A DNA stretch of 64,000 nucleotides, from NCBI GenBank assembly GCA_937924775.1, contig CALDUT010000020.1, positions 106,913-170,912 on the forward strand. Reading direction: 5' to 3'. Shown here in pieces: positions 35,153 through 42,888 of the stretch (within the stretch, counting starts at the first letter, position 1; the number at the start of each line of letters is the position of its first letter). This DNA comes from an uncultured Gemmata sp. GTDB taxonomy: Bacteria > Planctomycetota > Planctomycetia > Gemmatales > Gemmataceae. Below the pieces are notes generated by a model, which saw only the letters and a program-made list of their open reading frames with translations, did no database searches and had not been told where the DNA came from. The position numbers were made by a program, and so were the translations under genes.

Positions 35153-35240
35153 TGAATGCAAGTTCACGAATTCGCGAACATGGCCATGGCCGCCACCATC
35201 CACGACGACGTGAACCCGGCGACGCTCTGAAAGGACGCCG

Positions 35241-36302
35241 ATGACGCTCGACCGGCTCAATCCCCGCCGCATCGCCATCATCAAACCCAGTGCCCTGGGC
35301 GATATTATCCACGCCCTCCCAGTGCTGACGGCGTTACGCACGCGATTTCCCAAAGCCCGGATCACATGGGTTGTGAACCGAGCCTATGAACCACTGCTAG
35401 CCGGCCACCCAGACCTGACCGACACCCTTGGGTTCGACCGCGGAGCGATGACGAGCCTCCGCGGTGCCATCGCGACCGTGGTCGCTTTCACCACACAACT
35501 GCGTCGCCGCTGCTTCGATCTGGTCATCGACATGCAAGGCCTGCTGCGCAGCGGGCTGATGACGTGGGCCAGTGGGGCCCCCGTGCGCGTCGGCTTTGCG
35601 ACTGCCCGCGAAGGCAGCCGCTACTTCTACACGCATAAGCTCCCCGCTCCGACCCGTATGCAGGCTCACGCCGTCGAACGCATGTGGCGGGTGGCTGAAG
35701 CTTTCGGTGTGGGGCAGTTACCGAAAGTCTTCCGCGTGCCGCTACAGTCGGAGGCGATCACGTTTGCTCGCGAGCAACTGGCCCGGCTGCCCAAGCCGGT
35801 GATCGCCGTGGCCGTTGGGGCGAAATGGCCCACGAAACGCTGGCCGCCAGCGCACTTTGCCGCGGTACTGGAGCGAGCCCAAACGCACTTCGGAGCCGGA
35901 TGCCTCTTCGTCGGTTCTGCCGACGACACCACGAACGCCCAAGCGGTGCTAGCACACCTGCGCGGCCCCTGTTTGGATTTCACCGGGCGGACTTCGTTGC
36001 CGCAATTGGCGGCTCTGTTAGCGCGCGCCGATCTCATGCTCGCCAACGATACCGGTCCACTGCACCTGGCCGCGGCTTTGGGCAAGCCGTGTGTGGCTCC
36101 GTATCTGTGTACGCGGGTCGCCTTCCACGGACCGTACACAGCCGAGGCCCGGTGTGTGGAAACAACCGTCGCTTGTGCCGGCAGTTATCTCAAAACATGC
36201 GATAAAATGATCTGTATGCCGGAACTGACGGCCCAGCGGCTCTGGCCGCATCTTGCTGAGGTTCTGCAAACATGGACCGCTCACCACTGCCGTTCCGCCT
36301 GA
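35241..36302 (+). CDS. Glycosyltransferase family 9 (heptosyltransferase-like)
   Basis: 353 residues, AAAGGA six bases ahead of the ATG. RIAIIKPSALGDIIHALPVL is the N-terminal signature of GT9 enzymes (WaaC/WaaF/RfaQ). VAVGAKWPTKRWP and LMLANDTGPLHLAAALGKP are the nucleotide-sugar-binding motifs, with the conserved D-T-G-x-x-H. These GT-B enzymes add heptose or related sugars to the LPS core at the inner face of the cytoplasmic membrane. Together with LpxC in this window this suggests an LPS with some core. The last 31 bases overlap maf, which points to translational coupling. Confidence 0.87.
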   Translation: MTLDRLNPRRIAIIKPSALGDIIHALPVLTALRTRFPKARITWVVNRAYEPLLAGHPDLTDTLGFDRGAMTSLRGAIATVVAFTTQLRRRCFDLVIDMQGLLRSGLMTWASGAPVRVGFATAREGSRYFYTHKLPAPTRMQAHAVERMWRVAEAFGVGQLPKVFRVPLQSEAITFAREQLARLPKPVIAVAVGAKWPTKRWPPAHFAAVLERAQTHFGAGCLFVGSADDTTNAQAVLAHLRGPCLDFTGRTSLPQLAALLARADLMLANDTGPLHLAAALGKPCVAPYLCTRVAFHGPYTAEARCVETTVACAGSYLKTCDKMICMPELTAQRLWPHLAEVLQTWTAHHCRSA

Positions 36303-36865
36303 TTCTGGCAAGTAGCTCGTGGGGCCGAAAATGGCTGCTGCAACAAGCCGGTTATTCGTTCACCATTCAGCCCTCCAATATCGAGGAACCCACCGAAGCT
36401 CGCCTAGGCGACTGCCGGCACTACGTCGGCGAATTGGCCTGGCAGAAAGCCGCGGCCGTGGCCCCGCGTGTGGCCGACGGACTGATCATCGCCGCCGATA
36501 CTGTCGGCTGGCTCGATGGCCGGGTGATCGGCAAACCCGCGGATGAAGCCGATGCCCGGCGAATCATTCGCTCCCTGGCCGGCACCGTTCACGAACTGTG
36601 GACGGGGGTATGCTTGTGGCTCCGCCCCGGCGATTGGCAATTCTGCTGGCAAGAACGCAGCCTGGTGAGGATGAAGCCCCTTAGCGAGGCCGAAATCGAC
36701 GCCTACCTTCAGACCCGCAAATGGGAAGGTTGTAGCGGGGCTTATGCCATCGAAATTCCCCAGGATCCGTACCTGACGGTGGAAGACGGCAGTGTCAGCA
36801 ATGTGGTGGGTCTCCCGATGGAGTCATTGGAGAAAGCCTTGCGGTGGATGGCCCAGGTCCACTAG
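36272..36865 (+). CDS. maf: Maf-family nucleoside-triphosphate pyrophosphatase
   Basis: 197 residues; starts inside the end of the GT9 gene in another frame. FRLILASSSWGRKWLLQQAG is the N-terminal S-x-S-x-R-x-x-L-L motif, slightly modified (usually SPRR). GELAWQKAAAVA and IIAADTVGWLDGRVIGKP carry the catalytic D-T region, and KWEGCSGAYAIE the substrate loop (usually G-K-A-G-A-Y). Maf enzymes hydrolyse nucleotides such as dTTP, UTP or modified bases to monophosphates and are linked to septum inhibition in Bacillus. The W in SSWGRK and the E-G-C-S in place of K-A-G are uncommon and could change nucleotide preference. Confidence 0.85.
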   Translation: MDRSPLPFRLILASSSWGRKWLLQQAGYSFTIQPSNIEEPTEARLGDCRHYVGELAWQKAAAVAPRVADGLIIAADTVGWLDGRVIGKPADEADARRIIRSLAGTVHELWTGVCLWLRPGDWQFCWQERSLVRMKPLSEAEIDAYLQTRKWEGCSGAYAIEIPQDPYLTVEDGSVSNVVGLPMESLEKALRWMAQVH

Positions 36866-36997
36866 TTATTCTTCACCATTTCTACATCATTACATCTTCA
36901 TTAATTAATCGAAAACTGATGGTAGCTTCACACACACGGCGGTGACGCTCTCTAATCGTAATTCCTTGTTCAATACTGTTTCCTCGGGAGACTGACG

Positions 36998-37912
36998 ATG
37001 CTTCGGTATCGCCGTGAAGCGTTCACGCTGATTGAACTTTTGGTGGTGATTGCGATTATCGCGATCTTGATTGGTTTATTGCTGCCGGCGGTACAAAAGG
37101 TTCGCGAAGCCGCCGCCCGGATGCAATGCCAGAACAACTTGAAGCAAATGGGGTTGGCCTTTCACAATTTCGCGGTTGCCAACGATAACCGCTTTCCAGC
37201 CACGCGGGTGAACGTCCCGAGCAACAAATTCCGGGCGTGGACGCCGATTGTGCTGGCCTACATCGAACAAGACAACATCGCCCGGGTTTACGATATGAAC
37301 ACCCGTTGGGATGCCGGCGCAAACGTCACCTTAGCGCAAAATACCATCAAGGTGTTCAAGTGTCCCTCGGCTCCTGACGACCGCCCTGCACCGGTGCAAC
37401 CTCCGTTGGGGCCCTGCGACTATATGATCTTCCACCGGATTCGTCCGCGTTTCTATATCGCTAACAACTTGCCGAATGCTCCGACGGCAGAGCTCAACGG
37501 GGCCATTCATATCACTGATCCCACTCCGATTCTCGCCATTACCGATGGCACCTCGAACACAATCATGATTACCGAAGACGCAGGGCAACCAGCGTCGTAC
37601 ATTTTGGGCCGCAACACCGGCAACGTGCTGCCCGAAGGCCGCGGTTGGGCCGACCCGGACGGCGTCTCGGGGAGCTTGGATGGCACGCACCCGGTCACCG
37701 GGGCCATCAACGGCGGCAGCATCACCGCCGCGGCCGGGGCCACCTGCATCATGAACTGTAACAATTTCAGCGAACCATACAGCTTCCACCCCGGCGGCAT
37801 CAATGTGTGCATGGCCGATGGTTCGGTGCGCTTCATACGTCAAACAGTCTCCGCAGCCACCTATGCGGCCCTCTCGACCCGCGACTACGGCGACATCCCC
37901 GGCGATTTCTAA
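36998..37912 (+). CDS. DUF1559 protein with pseudopilin-type N-terminus (1)
   Basis: 304 residues with GGGAGA upstream. [20 protein letters not shown] is a type IV prepilin-like signal: basic start, cleavage before Phe, Glu at +5 and a hydrophobic helix. [19 protein letters not shown] is the DUF1559 start. [18 protein letters not shown] is the C-terminal H-x9-DG motif that defines the family. These proteins occur by the dozen in planctomycetes, often numerous per genome, and are probably processed by a prepilin peptidase and placed in the periplasm as pseudopilins. Length is typical. It is followed by a strong hairpin and a paralogue 258 bp downstream, with which it shares most motifs. Confidence 0.92.
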   Translation: MLRYRREAFTLIELLVVIAIIAILIGLLLPAVQKVREAAARMQCQNNLKQMGLAFHNFAVANDNRFPATRVNVPSNKFRAWTPIVLAYIEQDNIARVYDMNTRWDAGANVTLAQNTIKVFKCPSAPDDRPAPVQPPLGPCDYMIFHRIRPRFYIANNLPNAPTAELNGAIHITDPTPILAITDGTSNTIMITEDAGQPASYILGRNTGNVLPEGRGWADPDGVSGSLDGTHPVTGAINGGSITAAAGATCIMNCNNFSEPYSFHPGGINVCMADGSVRFIRQTVSAATYAALSTRDYGDIPGDF

Positions 37913-37999
37913 ACGAGTGTCGTCGAATCGGTAACCGCGACCCACTCACAAAAACATTCCATTCCCAGAGGGTCGCCGCAATTCTGGCAACAGTGTAAC

Positions 38000-38036
38000 T
38001 TGAGCTGCCGGCCGGGATTCGCCGCCGGCGGCTCAA
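38000..38036 (+). terminator. Strong hairpin between the two DUF1559 genes
   Basis: A 13-bp stem (TTGAGCTGCCGGC with GCCGGCGGCTCAA, one G-T pair) around an 11-base loop, 87 bases after the first DUF1559 gene. It is followed by ATTCTG with no long T-run. Confidence 0.55.
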
Positions 38037-38170
38037 ATTCTGAACCACTCTTTGTAACTGGTGACGTCATCCGAAACTTGTTCCATTTCTGCTCACGCCA
38101 TTGCCCAGCGATGCAGAACCCATCGCGGAATTTTCTTGCTCATCGCTGACAATACCCTGACCATACAAGC

Positions 38171-39151
38171 ATGTTGCACGTTGCTCAAGGGATGCCCCGG
38201 TGGGCGGTAACTCCCTGCGGATTCACGCTGATTGAGCTAGTGGTCGTTATTGCGATCCTTGCCATTCTTGTGGGCTTGCTGTTGCCCGCGGCGCAGAAGG
38301 TGCGTGAGGCGGCAGCCCGCACGCACTGTCAGAACAACCTCAAGCAACTCGGTTTGGCGTTGCATGGCTTTCACGACGCCCACAACGTCTTTCCGCCCTC
38401 TGGCTACACCACCGTGGGTCCAGGCAATCCGGCAGGCAAGTTCGTCGGCTGGCGGCCGCTGACGTTGCCCTATATCGAACAGGAGAATCTGAAAAAGCTC
38501 TACAACTTCACCGCCAACTGGTGGGAAGGAACCAATCCGGTGGCTGCCGCGGTCCCCGTGACGGTGTACCAGTGCCCTGCGGTCCCTTACCGCCCGGAAG
38601 TGCTGACCGCGATCGCCAAGCCACCACGACCCGCCATGACCTTCGCCAACCCGCTGGCACCCACGGATTACGAAGCGATCATGGGCGTGCAGCCCAGTTC
38701 GCTCAATCCGCACTTCTCCACGCCAATTTACAACAGCACGAATCGCTTCGCTGTCCTGCATCGCGATTCGCGTGTCAAAATCCTGGACATCACCGACGGA
38801 ACATCCTCCACAATCATGGTACTGGAAGCGGCGGGTCGGCCGCGGGTGTACCGGAATCGCACGGCCCGCCCCGAGTTGAGCAACGATCAAGGCATCGGCT
38901 GGGCCGATAGCGAAGGGCCTTTCAGTCTCGACGGCGCCAGTGCCGATGCCACCCGCGAAGGCTGTGGCCGCGACTGTGCCGCGCCGATGAACCGCAAAAA
39001 CGACAACGAACCGTATTCCTTCCATCCGGGGGGAATCCACGTCGTTTTCGCTGATGGCAGCGTGCGTTTCGTCCGCGAGTCGATCCCGCTGACGGTTTTC
39101 GCGGCCCTTTGCACCCGAGCCGCGGCAGAAGTGGTTACCACTGATTTCTGA
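38171..39151 (+). CDS. DUF1559 protein with pseudopilin-type N-terminus (2)
   Basis: 326 residues; a second ATG at codon 8 is an alternative start. [20 protein letters not shown] is the prepilin-type helix, [20 protein letters not shown] the family start, and [18 protein letters not shown] the H-x9-DG ending. It is a paralogue of the gene at 36998, but the central region differs ([19 protein letters not shown] and a domain with four cysteines near [10 protein letters not shown]), suggesting functional divergence after duplication. The cysteines could form disulfides in the periplasm. A following amidase gene is separated by 130 bp and is probably independent. Confidence 0.92.
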   Translation: MLHVAQGMPRWAVTPCGFTLIELVVVIAILAILVGLLLPAAQKVREAAARTHCQNNLKQLGLALHGFHDAHNVFPPSGYTTVGPGNPAGKFVGWRPLTLPYIEQENLKKLYNFTANWWEGTNPVAAAVPVTVYQCPAVPYRPEVLTAIAKPPRPAMTFANPLAPTDYEAIMGVQPSSLNPHFSTPIYNSTNRFAVLHRDSRVKILDITDGTSSTIMVLEAAGRPRVYRNRTARPELSNDQGIGWADSEGPFSLDGASADATREGCGRDCAAPMNRKNDNEPYSFHPGGIHVVFADGSVRFVRESIPLTVFAALCTRAAAEVVTTDF

Positions 39152-39281
39152 AGCTTGGCCCAACCCCGTTCGGCCTGTCTCTTATGCCGGCCCGGGATAG
39201 GCTCAACCGGTGCATTTCTTATAGAATTGCCGAACCAATATCGGACAATGGGCCTTTCAAATCCTAACCAGGAGCGTGGCG

Positions 39282-40952
39282 ATGTCGTCTCTGGCGCGTC
39301 GGGAGTTGTTAGCCGCAGTGGGGGCGTTGGGGATTGGTACCACGCCGTTTCAGCGGGCATTGGCCACCAGCGCTGCGCAAGCGACCACCGATACCATTAC
39401 TCCGGAGATGGTGAAAGAGGCGGAATGGATCGCCGGTATCACCCTCACCGATGCGGAACGTCGCATCGCGGCCGAAGCGTTGACCCGGCATCGACGGCGG
39501 GTGGCCGTGCTGCACAAGCTGGACTTGGGCAATGCCATTGCACCAGCATTCGCGTTCAACCCCGCGCCGTGGCTGGTCCCCACCCCCCCCAACCGCGGCC
39601 AAGTCGAACTCGCAGCCGCGAAAAACCTGCAAAAACCCGCTTCCGACGACGACCTCGCCTTCGCCCCCCTCACTACCCTCGCGGAGTTGATTCGTACCAA
39701 GCAGATCTCATCCACCGAACTGACCAAACTCTACCTGGCCCGCCTGAAGAAGTACAACCCAGCGTTGCTGTGCGTGGTCACGATCACAGAAGAACTCGCT
39801 TTGCAACAAGCCCAAGCCGCGGACAAAGCCATCGCCACTGGCGCGTATCGCGGCCCGCTGCATGGTATCCCGTGGGCGGCCAAAGATTTGATCGCCTACC
39901 CCGGCTATAAGACTACCTGGGGTGCCAAACCGTTCCAGGACCAAGAACTGAAGGTGAAAGCCACTGTCGCGCAGCGGCTGGACGAGGCCGGGGCCGTTCT
40001 CGTGGGCAAAACGACCCTCGGGGCGTTGGCGATGGGCGATGTCTGGTTCGGCGGCACAACCCGCAACCCGTGGAACATTCAACAGGGCAGTAGCGGTTCG
40101 TCGGCAGGCACGGCCAGCGCGGTCGCTGCGGGGCTGGTGGGCTTTGGTCTGGGCAGCGAAACCCACGGCAGTATCATCTCGCCCAGCAGCCGCTGCGGTG
40201 TGACCGGGCTTCGGCCCACATTTGGCCGTGTCAGCCGCTATGGCTGCATGACACTCAGTTGGACGCTCGACAAAATCGGCCCGATGGGCCGCAGTGTTGA
40301 GGACTGTGCCCTGGTATTGGCGGCCATCCACGGCTTCGACCGTCACGATGCGGCCACACAGGAGCGGCCGTTCCAATGGCCGGCGAAAGTGAATTTTCAG
40401 CAACTGCGTGTCGGGGTGGTCGAAGGCGCAGGCATTTCCGACAACGACCGCCAGGTTCTCGCCAACCTCGGAGTTAAGCTTGTACCGATCACCTTGCCGC
40501 GTTCTACCGCAAGCGCGCTCATGGAGATCATTCTGGATGTCGAAGCCGCGGCCGCTTTCGACGACCTCACCCGGGCCGGGGTGAAAGAGGGCATTGGTTT
40601 GTGGGAACGCATCTTCCGCCGCGGCCGATTCATTTCCGCGGTCGACTATCTCTCCGCGCAACGCGCCCGCTTGCTGTTGATGGAGGAGATGGCAAAAGTG
40701 ATGGAACACGTGGACCTGTACGTTGGCGGGGCCGATATGACCATCACCAACCTGACCGGACACCCGACCATTTGCCTACCCAACGGTTTCCGCAATGGTA
40801 CTCCAACCGCCCTCACATTCACCGGTCGGCTCTTCGACGAAAGCACCCTGCTGGCCGTGGCCAAAGCCTATCAAGACGCCACCGGGCACCACCTCAAACG
40901 GCCGCCGCTGGACAAATGGATTGCTGAGAAGAAAAACGCTCCCCAGCCGTAA
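39282..40952 (+). CDS. Exported amidase-signature-family enzyme
   Basis: 556 residues from the ATG at 39282, with AGGAG seven bases before it. SLARRELLAAVGALGIG resembles a twin-arginine export signal. IPWAAKDLIAYPG (Lys near 200), GSSGSSAGTASAVAAGL (cis-Ser near 275 and nucleophile region) and LGSETHGSIISPSSRCGVTG (catalytic Ser) form the Ser-cisSer-Lys triad of the family. GVTGLRPTFGRVSRYG is a further signature. Members hydrolyse amides, including GatA, fatty acid amides and aryl amides; GatA proteins do not have Tat signals, so this is not the tRNA amidotransferase. The exported form acts outside the cytoplasm. The substrate is unknown. Confidence 0.88.
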   Translation: MSSLARRELLAAVGALGIGTTPFQRALATSAAQATTDTITPEMVKEAEWIAGITLTDAERRIAAEALTRHRRRVAVLHKLDLGNAIAPAFAFNPAPWLVPTPPNRGQVELAAAKNLQKPASDDDLAFAPLTTLAELIRTKQISSTELTKLYLARLKKYNPALLCVVTITEELALQQAQAADKAIATGAYRGPLHGIPWAAKDLIAYPGYKTTWGAKPFQDQELKVKATVAQRLDEAGAVLVGKTTLGALAMGDVWFGGTTRNPWNIQQGSSGSSAGTASAVAAGLVGFGLGSETHGSIISPSSRCGVTGLRPTFGRVSRYGCMTLSWTLDKIGPMGRSVEDCALVLAAIHGFDRHDAATQERPFQWPAKVNFQQLRVGVVEGAGISDNDRQVLANLGVKLVPITLPRSTASALMEIILDVEAAAAFDDLTRAGVKEGIGLWERIFRRGRFISAVDYLSAQRARLLLMEEMAKVMEHVDLYVGGADMTITNLTGHPTICLPNGFRNGTPTALTFTGRLFDESTLLAVAKAYQDATGHHLKRPPLDKWIAEKKNAPQP

Positions 40953-40978
40953 GGGTACCGCACCGCCGGCGGGGGAAT

Positions 40979-41083
40979 GTCTATTTTTGGCGAAGTGTTC
41001 CACGTGGAACGTCGGCGATGGTTAGAATGTCGCGCCGAAAGGCTGGAAAATATTGAACATAAGAATACTTATCGTATGTTCAC
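40979..41083 (+). repeat. Long parS-containing repeat, copy 2
   Basis: Partner of 11540-11645. The core 44 bases (40996-41039) are 39/44 identical to copy 1, including the TCGGC/GCCGA inverted repeat after the palindrome; flanks are similar for about 20 bases upstream and 45 bases downstream. Confidence 0.65.
40996..41011. promoter_or_regulatory. parS-like ParB-binding site 2
   Basis: TGTTCCACGTGGAACG, identical to the site at 11557, with the perfect palindrome GTTCCACGTGGAAC. It lies in a gap between convergent genes, a position where a promoter or operator is not expected, which favours a chromosome-structure role. Confidence 0.75.
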
Positions 41084-41415
41084 AATTTTCAGGTCCGGCA
41101 GGAATTGGCCCCAATTGGCCATCACAACTATACAAAAATATACAAAAGTAGACAAAAACCGACAACCGTCGCTATCGGCCACGGCTCCCTCACGGTCACG
41201 GCTGTGACGGGGAAGTGAATGCCGCTTTTGGGTGAACGGTTGCGGTTCGTTGGGTTCGTTGGGATGGGCGGAAGATGAAGTCGGCATTCCGGAAATGCCG
41301 CGGCGCGGGCATGCGTCCTTCAACCAATTTTCGGGGCGTGCTGGGCGGGCGATTGTTCCGAGATTGGGGTTTCCGCGTTAGCCTTGTCACTTTCTTCGCG
41401 GCCCGGATTTTTCGT

Positions 41416-42885
41416 CTAAGCTAGCATTTTTTGCACCACTTTACCGCCGACATCCGTGAGGCGGAAATCGCGGCCTTGGAATTTGTACGTCAGTTTGGTG
41501 TGATCCAGGCCGAACAGGTGCAGGATGGTGGCGTGCAGGTCGTTGATGTGAATGGGGTCTTCCTCGATACCCCAGCCGATGTCGTCGGTCTGGCCGATGA
41601 CTTGTCCGCCTTTGATGCCGCCGCCGGCGGCCCAGATCGAGAAGCAGAAAGGGTGATGATCCCGCCCAGTGACGTTCGGGTTGCCATTGCGGTTTTCGCC
41701 CAGCGGCGTGCGGCCGAATTCGCTCAGCCACAGCACCAGCGTTTCGTCGAGCAGGCCGCGTTGTTTCAAGTCCTTGATGAGGGTAGCCACGGGTTGATCG
41801 GCCATCAGGCAGTTGTGCGGCAGTTCGACATCGAGGTTGGAATGGTGATCCCACGACGCATGAAAGAGCGACACGAAGCGAACCCCGCGTTCGACGAGGC
41901 GGCGGGCGAGCAGGCAGTTGGTGGCGAAGGCGCGGAACTGCCCTTTGCCGCCGCCGCGGTGGGCTTTGATGTCGGGTTCGGGGCGGTCGATACCGTAGGC
42001 GTCGAGCGTTTTTTTGTCTTCCTTGGACAGATCGATCAGTTCCGGGGCCGCACTTTGCATCTTGTAGGCCAGTTCGTAAGCCGCGATGCGAGAATTGATC
42101 TCCGGGTCGGCGATGGTAGCGTGGCGGATGCCGTTGAGGTCCCGGACGGCCTCGATCGTGGCACTTTGCATGGCGTCCGACAATCCGGCGGGGTTACTGA
42201 GGTTCAGCACCGGATCGCCGCTATTGCGGAAGAGGACACCGGCGTAGGAACTGGGCAAAAACCCGCTGCCCCAGTTCGACGTACCACCGCTGGTGCCGCG
42301 ACCGGCGGTGAGGACCACATAGCCCGGCAGGTTCTGCGACTCGCTGCCCAAACCGTAGTTGAGCCAACTGCCCATGCTCGGCCGGCCGAACATGGTACTA
42401 CCGGTGTTCATCAGCAACTGGCCGGGGTGATGGTTGAACGCCTCGGTGTGCATCGACCGGATCAGGCAGATGTCGTCGGCCACTGTGCCCAGATGCGGCA
42501 AAAGGTCTGAAAGTTCCATGCCGCATTGGCCGCGCTTGAAGAATTTCCGCTTGCAGCCGAGAATGGTGGCGGTTTCCTTTTGGATGAAGGCAAAGCGGAC
42601 GTTTTTGGTGAGCGACTCGGGCAGTTTCTGGCCGTGCAGTTCGTTGAGTTTCGGTTTGGGGTCGAAAAGATCGATCTGCGACGGGGCTCCTTCCAGGTAA
42701 ATGCAGATGCAATTCTTGGCTTTGGGGGGGAAGTGCGGTTGGGGGCGGCGGTCGGCTGGGGCGGCGGCACGGAGAAGCCCGTCGCTTTGGAGCAGCGATG
42801 CTAACGCCAACAGGCCGACGCCATTGGCACTGGTGGCGAGGAAATTCCGGCGGGATTGCTGCAGGTATTCGGCAGTCGGAGGCAT
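41416..42885 (-). CDS. DUF1501 protein (sulfatase-like fold)
   Basis: 489 residues. The N-terminus QQSRRNFLATSANGVGLLAL has the SRRNF and hydrophobic stretch of a Tat signal. NCICIYLEGAPSQIDLFDPK, HPGQLLMNTGS, RFVSLFHASWDHHSNLD, LVLWLSEFGRTP and GRDHHPFCFSIWAAGGGIKG are the conserved DUF1501 segments; the Asp, His and Glu in them lie where alkaline phosphatase superfamily proteins bind metal. The gene follows the DUF1549/DUF1553 gene by only 3 bp. This pair is a hallmark of planctomycetes and Verrucomicrobia and occurs in many copies per genome, probably tied to polysaccharide use. The exact reaction is unknown. Confidence 0.93.
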   Translation of the reverse strand: MPPTAEYLQQSRRNFLATSANGVGLLALASLLQSDGLLRAAAPADRRPQPHFPPKAKNCICIYLEGAPSQIDLFDPKPKLNELHGQKLPESLTKNVRFAFIQKETATILGCKRKFFKRGQCGMELSDLLPHLGTVADDICLIRSMHTEAFNHHPGQLLMNTGSTMFGRPSMGSWLNYGLGSESQNLPGYVVLTAGRGTSGGTSNWGSGFLPSSYAGVLFRNSGDPVLNLSNPAGLSDAMQSATIEAVRDLNGIRHATIADPEINSRIAAYELAYKMQSAAPELIDLSKEDKKTLDAYGIDRPEPDIKAHRGGGKGQFRAFATNCLLARRLVERGVRFVSLFHASWDHHSNLDVELPHNCLMADQPVATLIKDLKQRGLLDETLVLWLSEFGRTPLGENRNGNPNVTGRDHHPFCFSIWAAGGGIKGGQVIGQTDDIGWGIEEDPIHINDLHATILHLFGLDHTKLTYKFQGRDFRLTDVGGKVVQKMLA

Positions 42886-42888
42886 TGT

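Larger units (their letters stand above)
40953..41415. other. 463-bp intergenic region with a parS-like site
   Basis: It lies between the convergent ends of the amidase and DUF1501 genes and carries the second parS-like site. Downstream of the repeat, near 41127-41162, is an A-rich stretch with TATACAAAAATATACAAAAG. I see no gene, and nothing else in 41170-41415. Confidence 0.5.
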
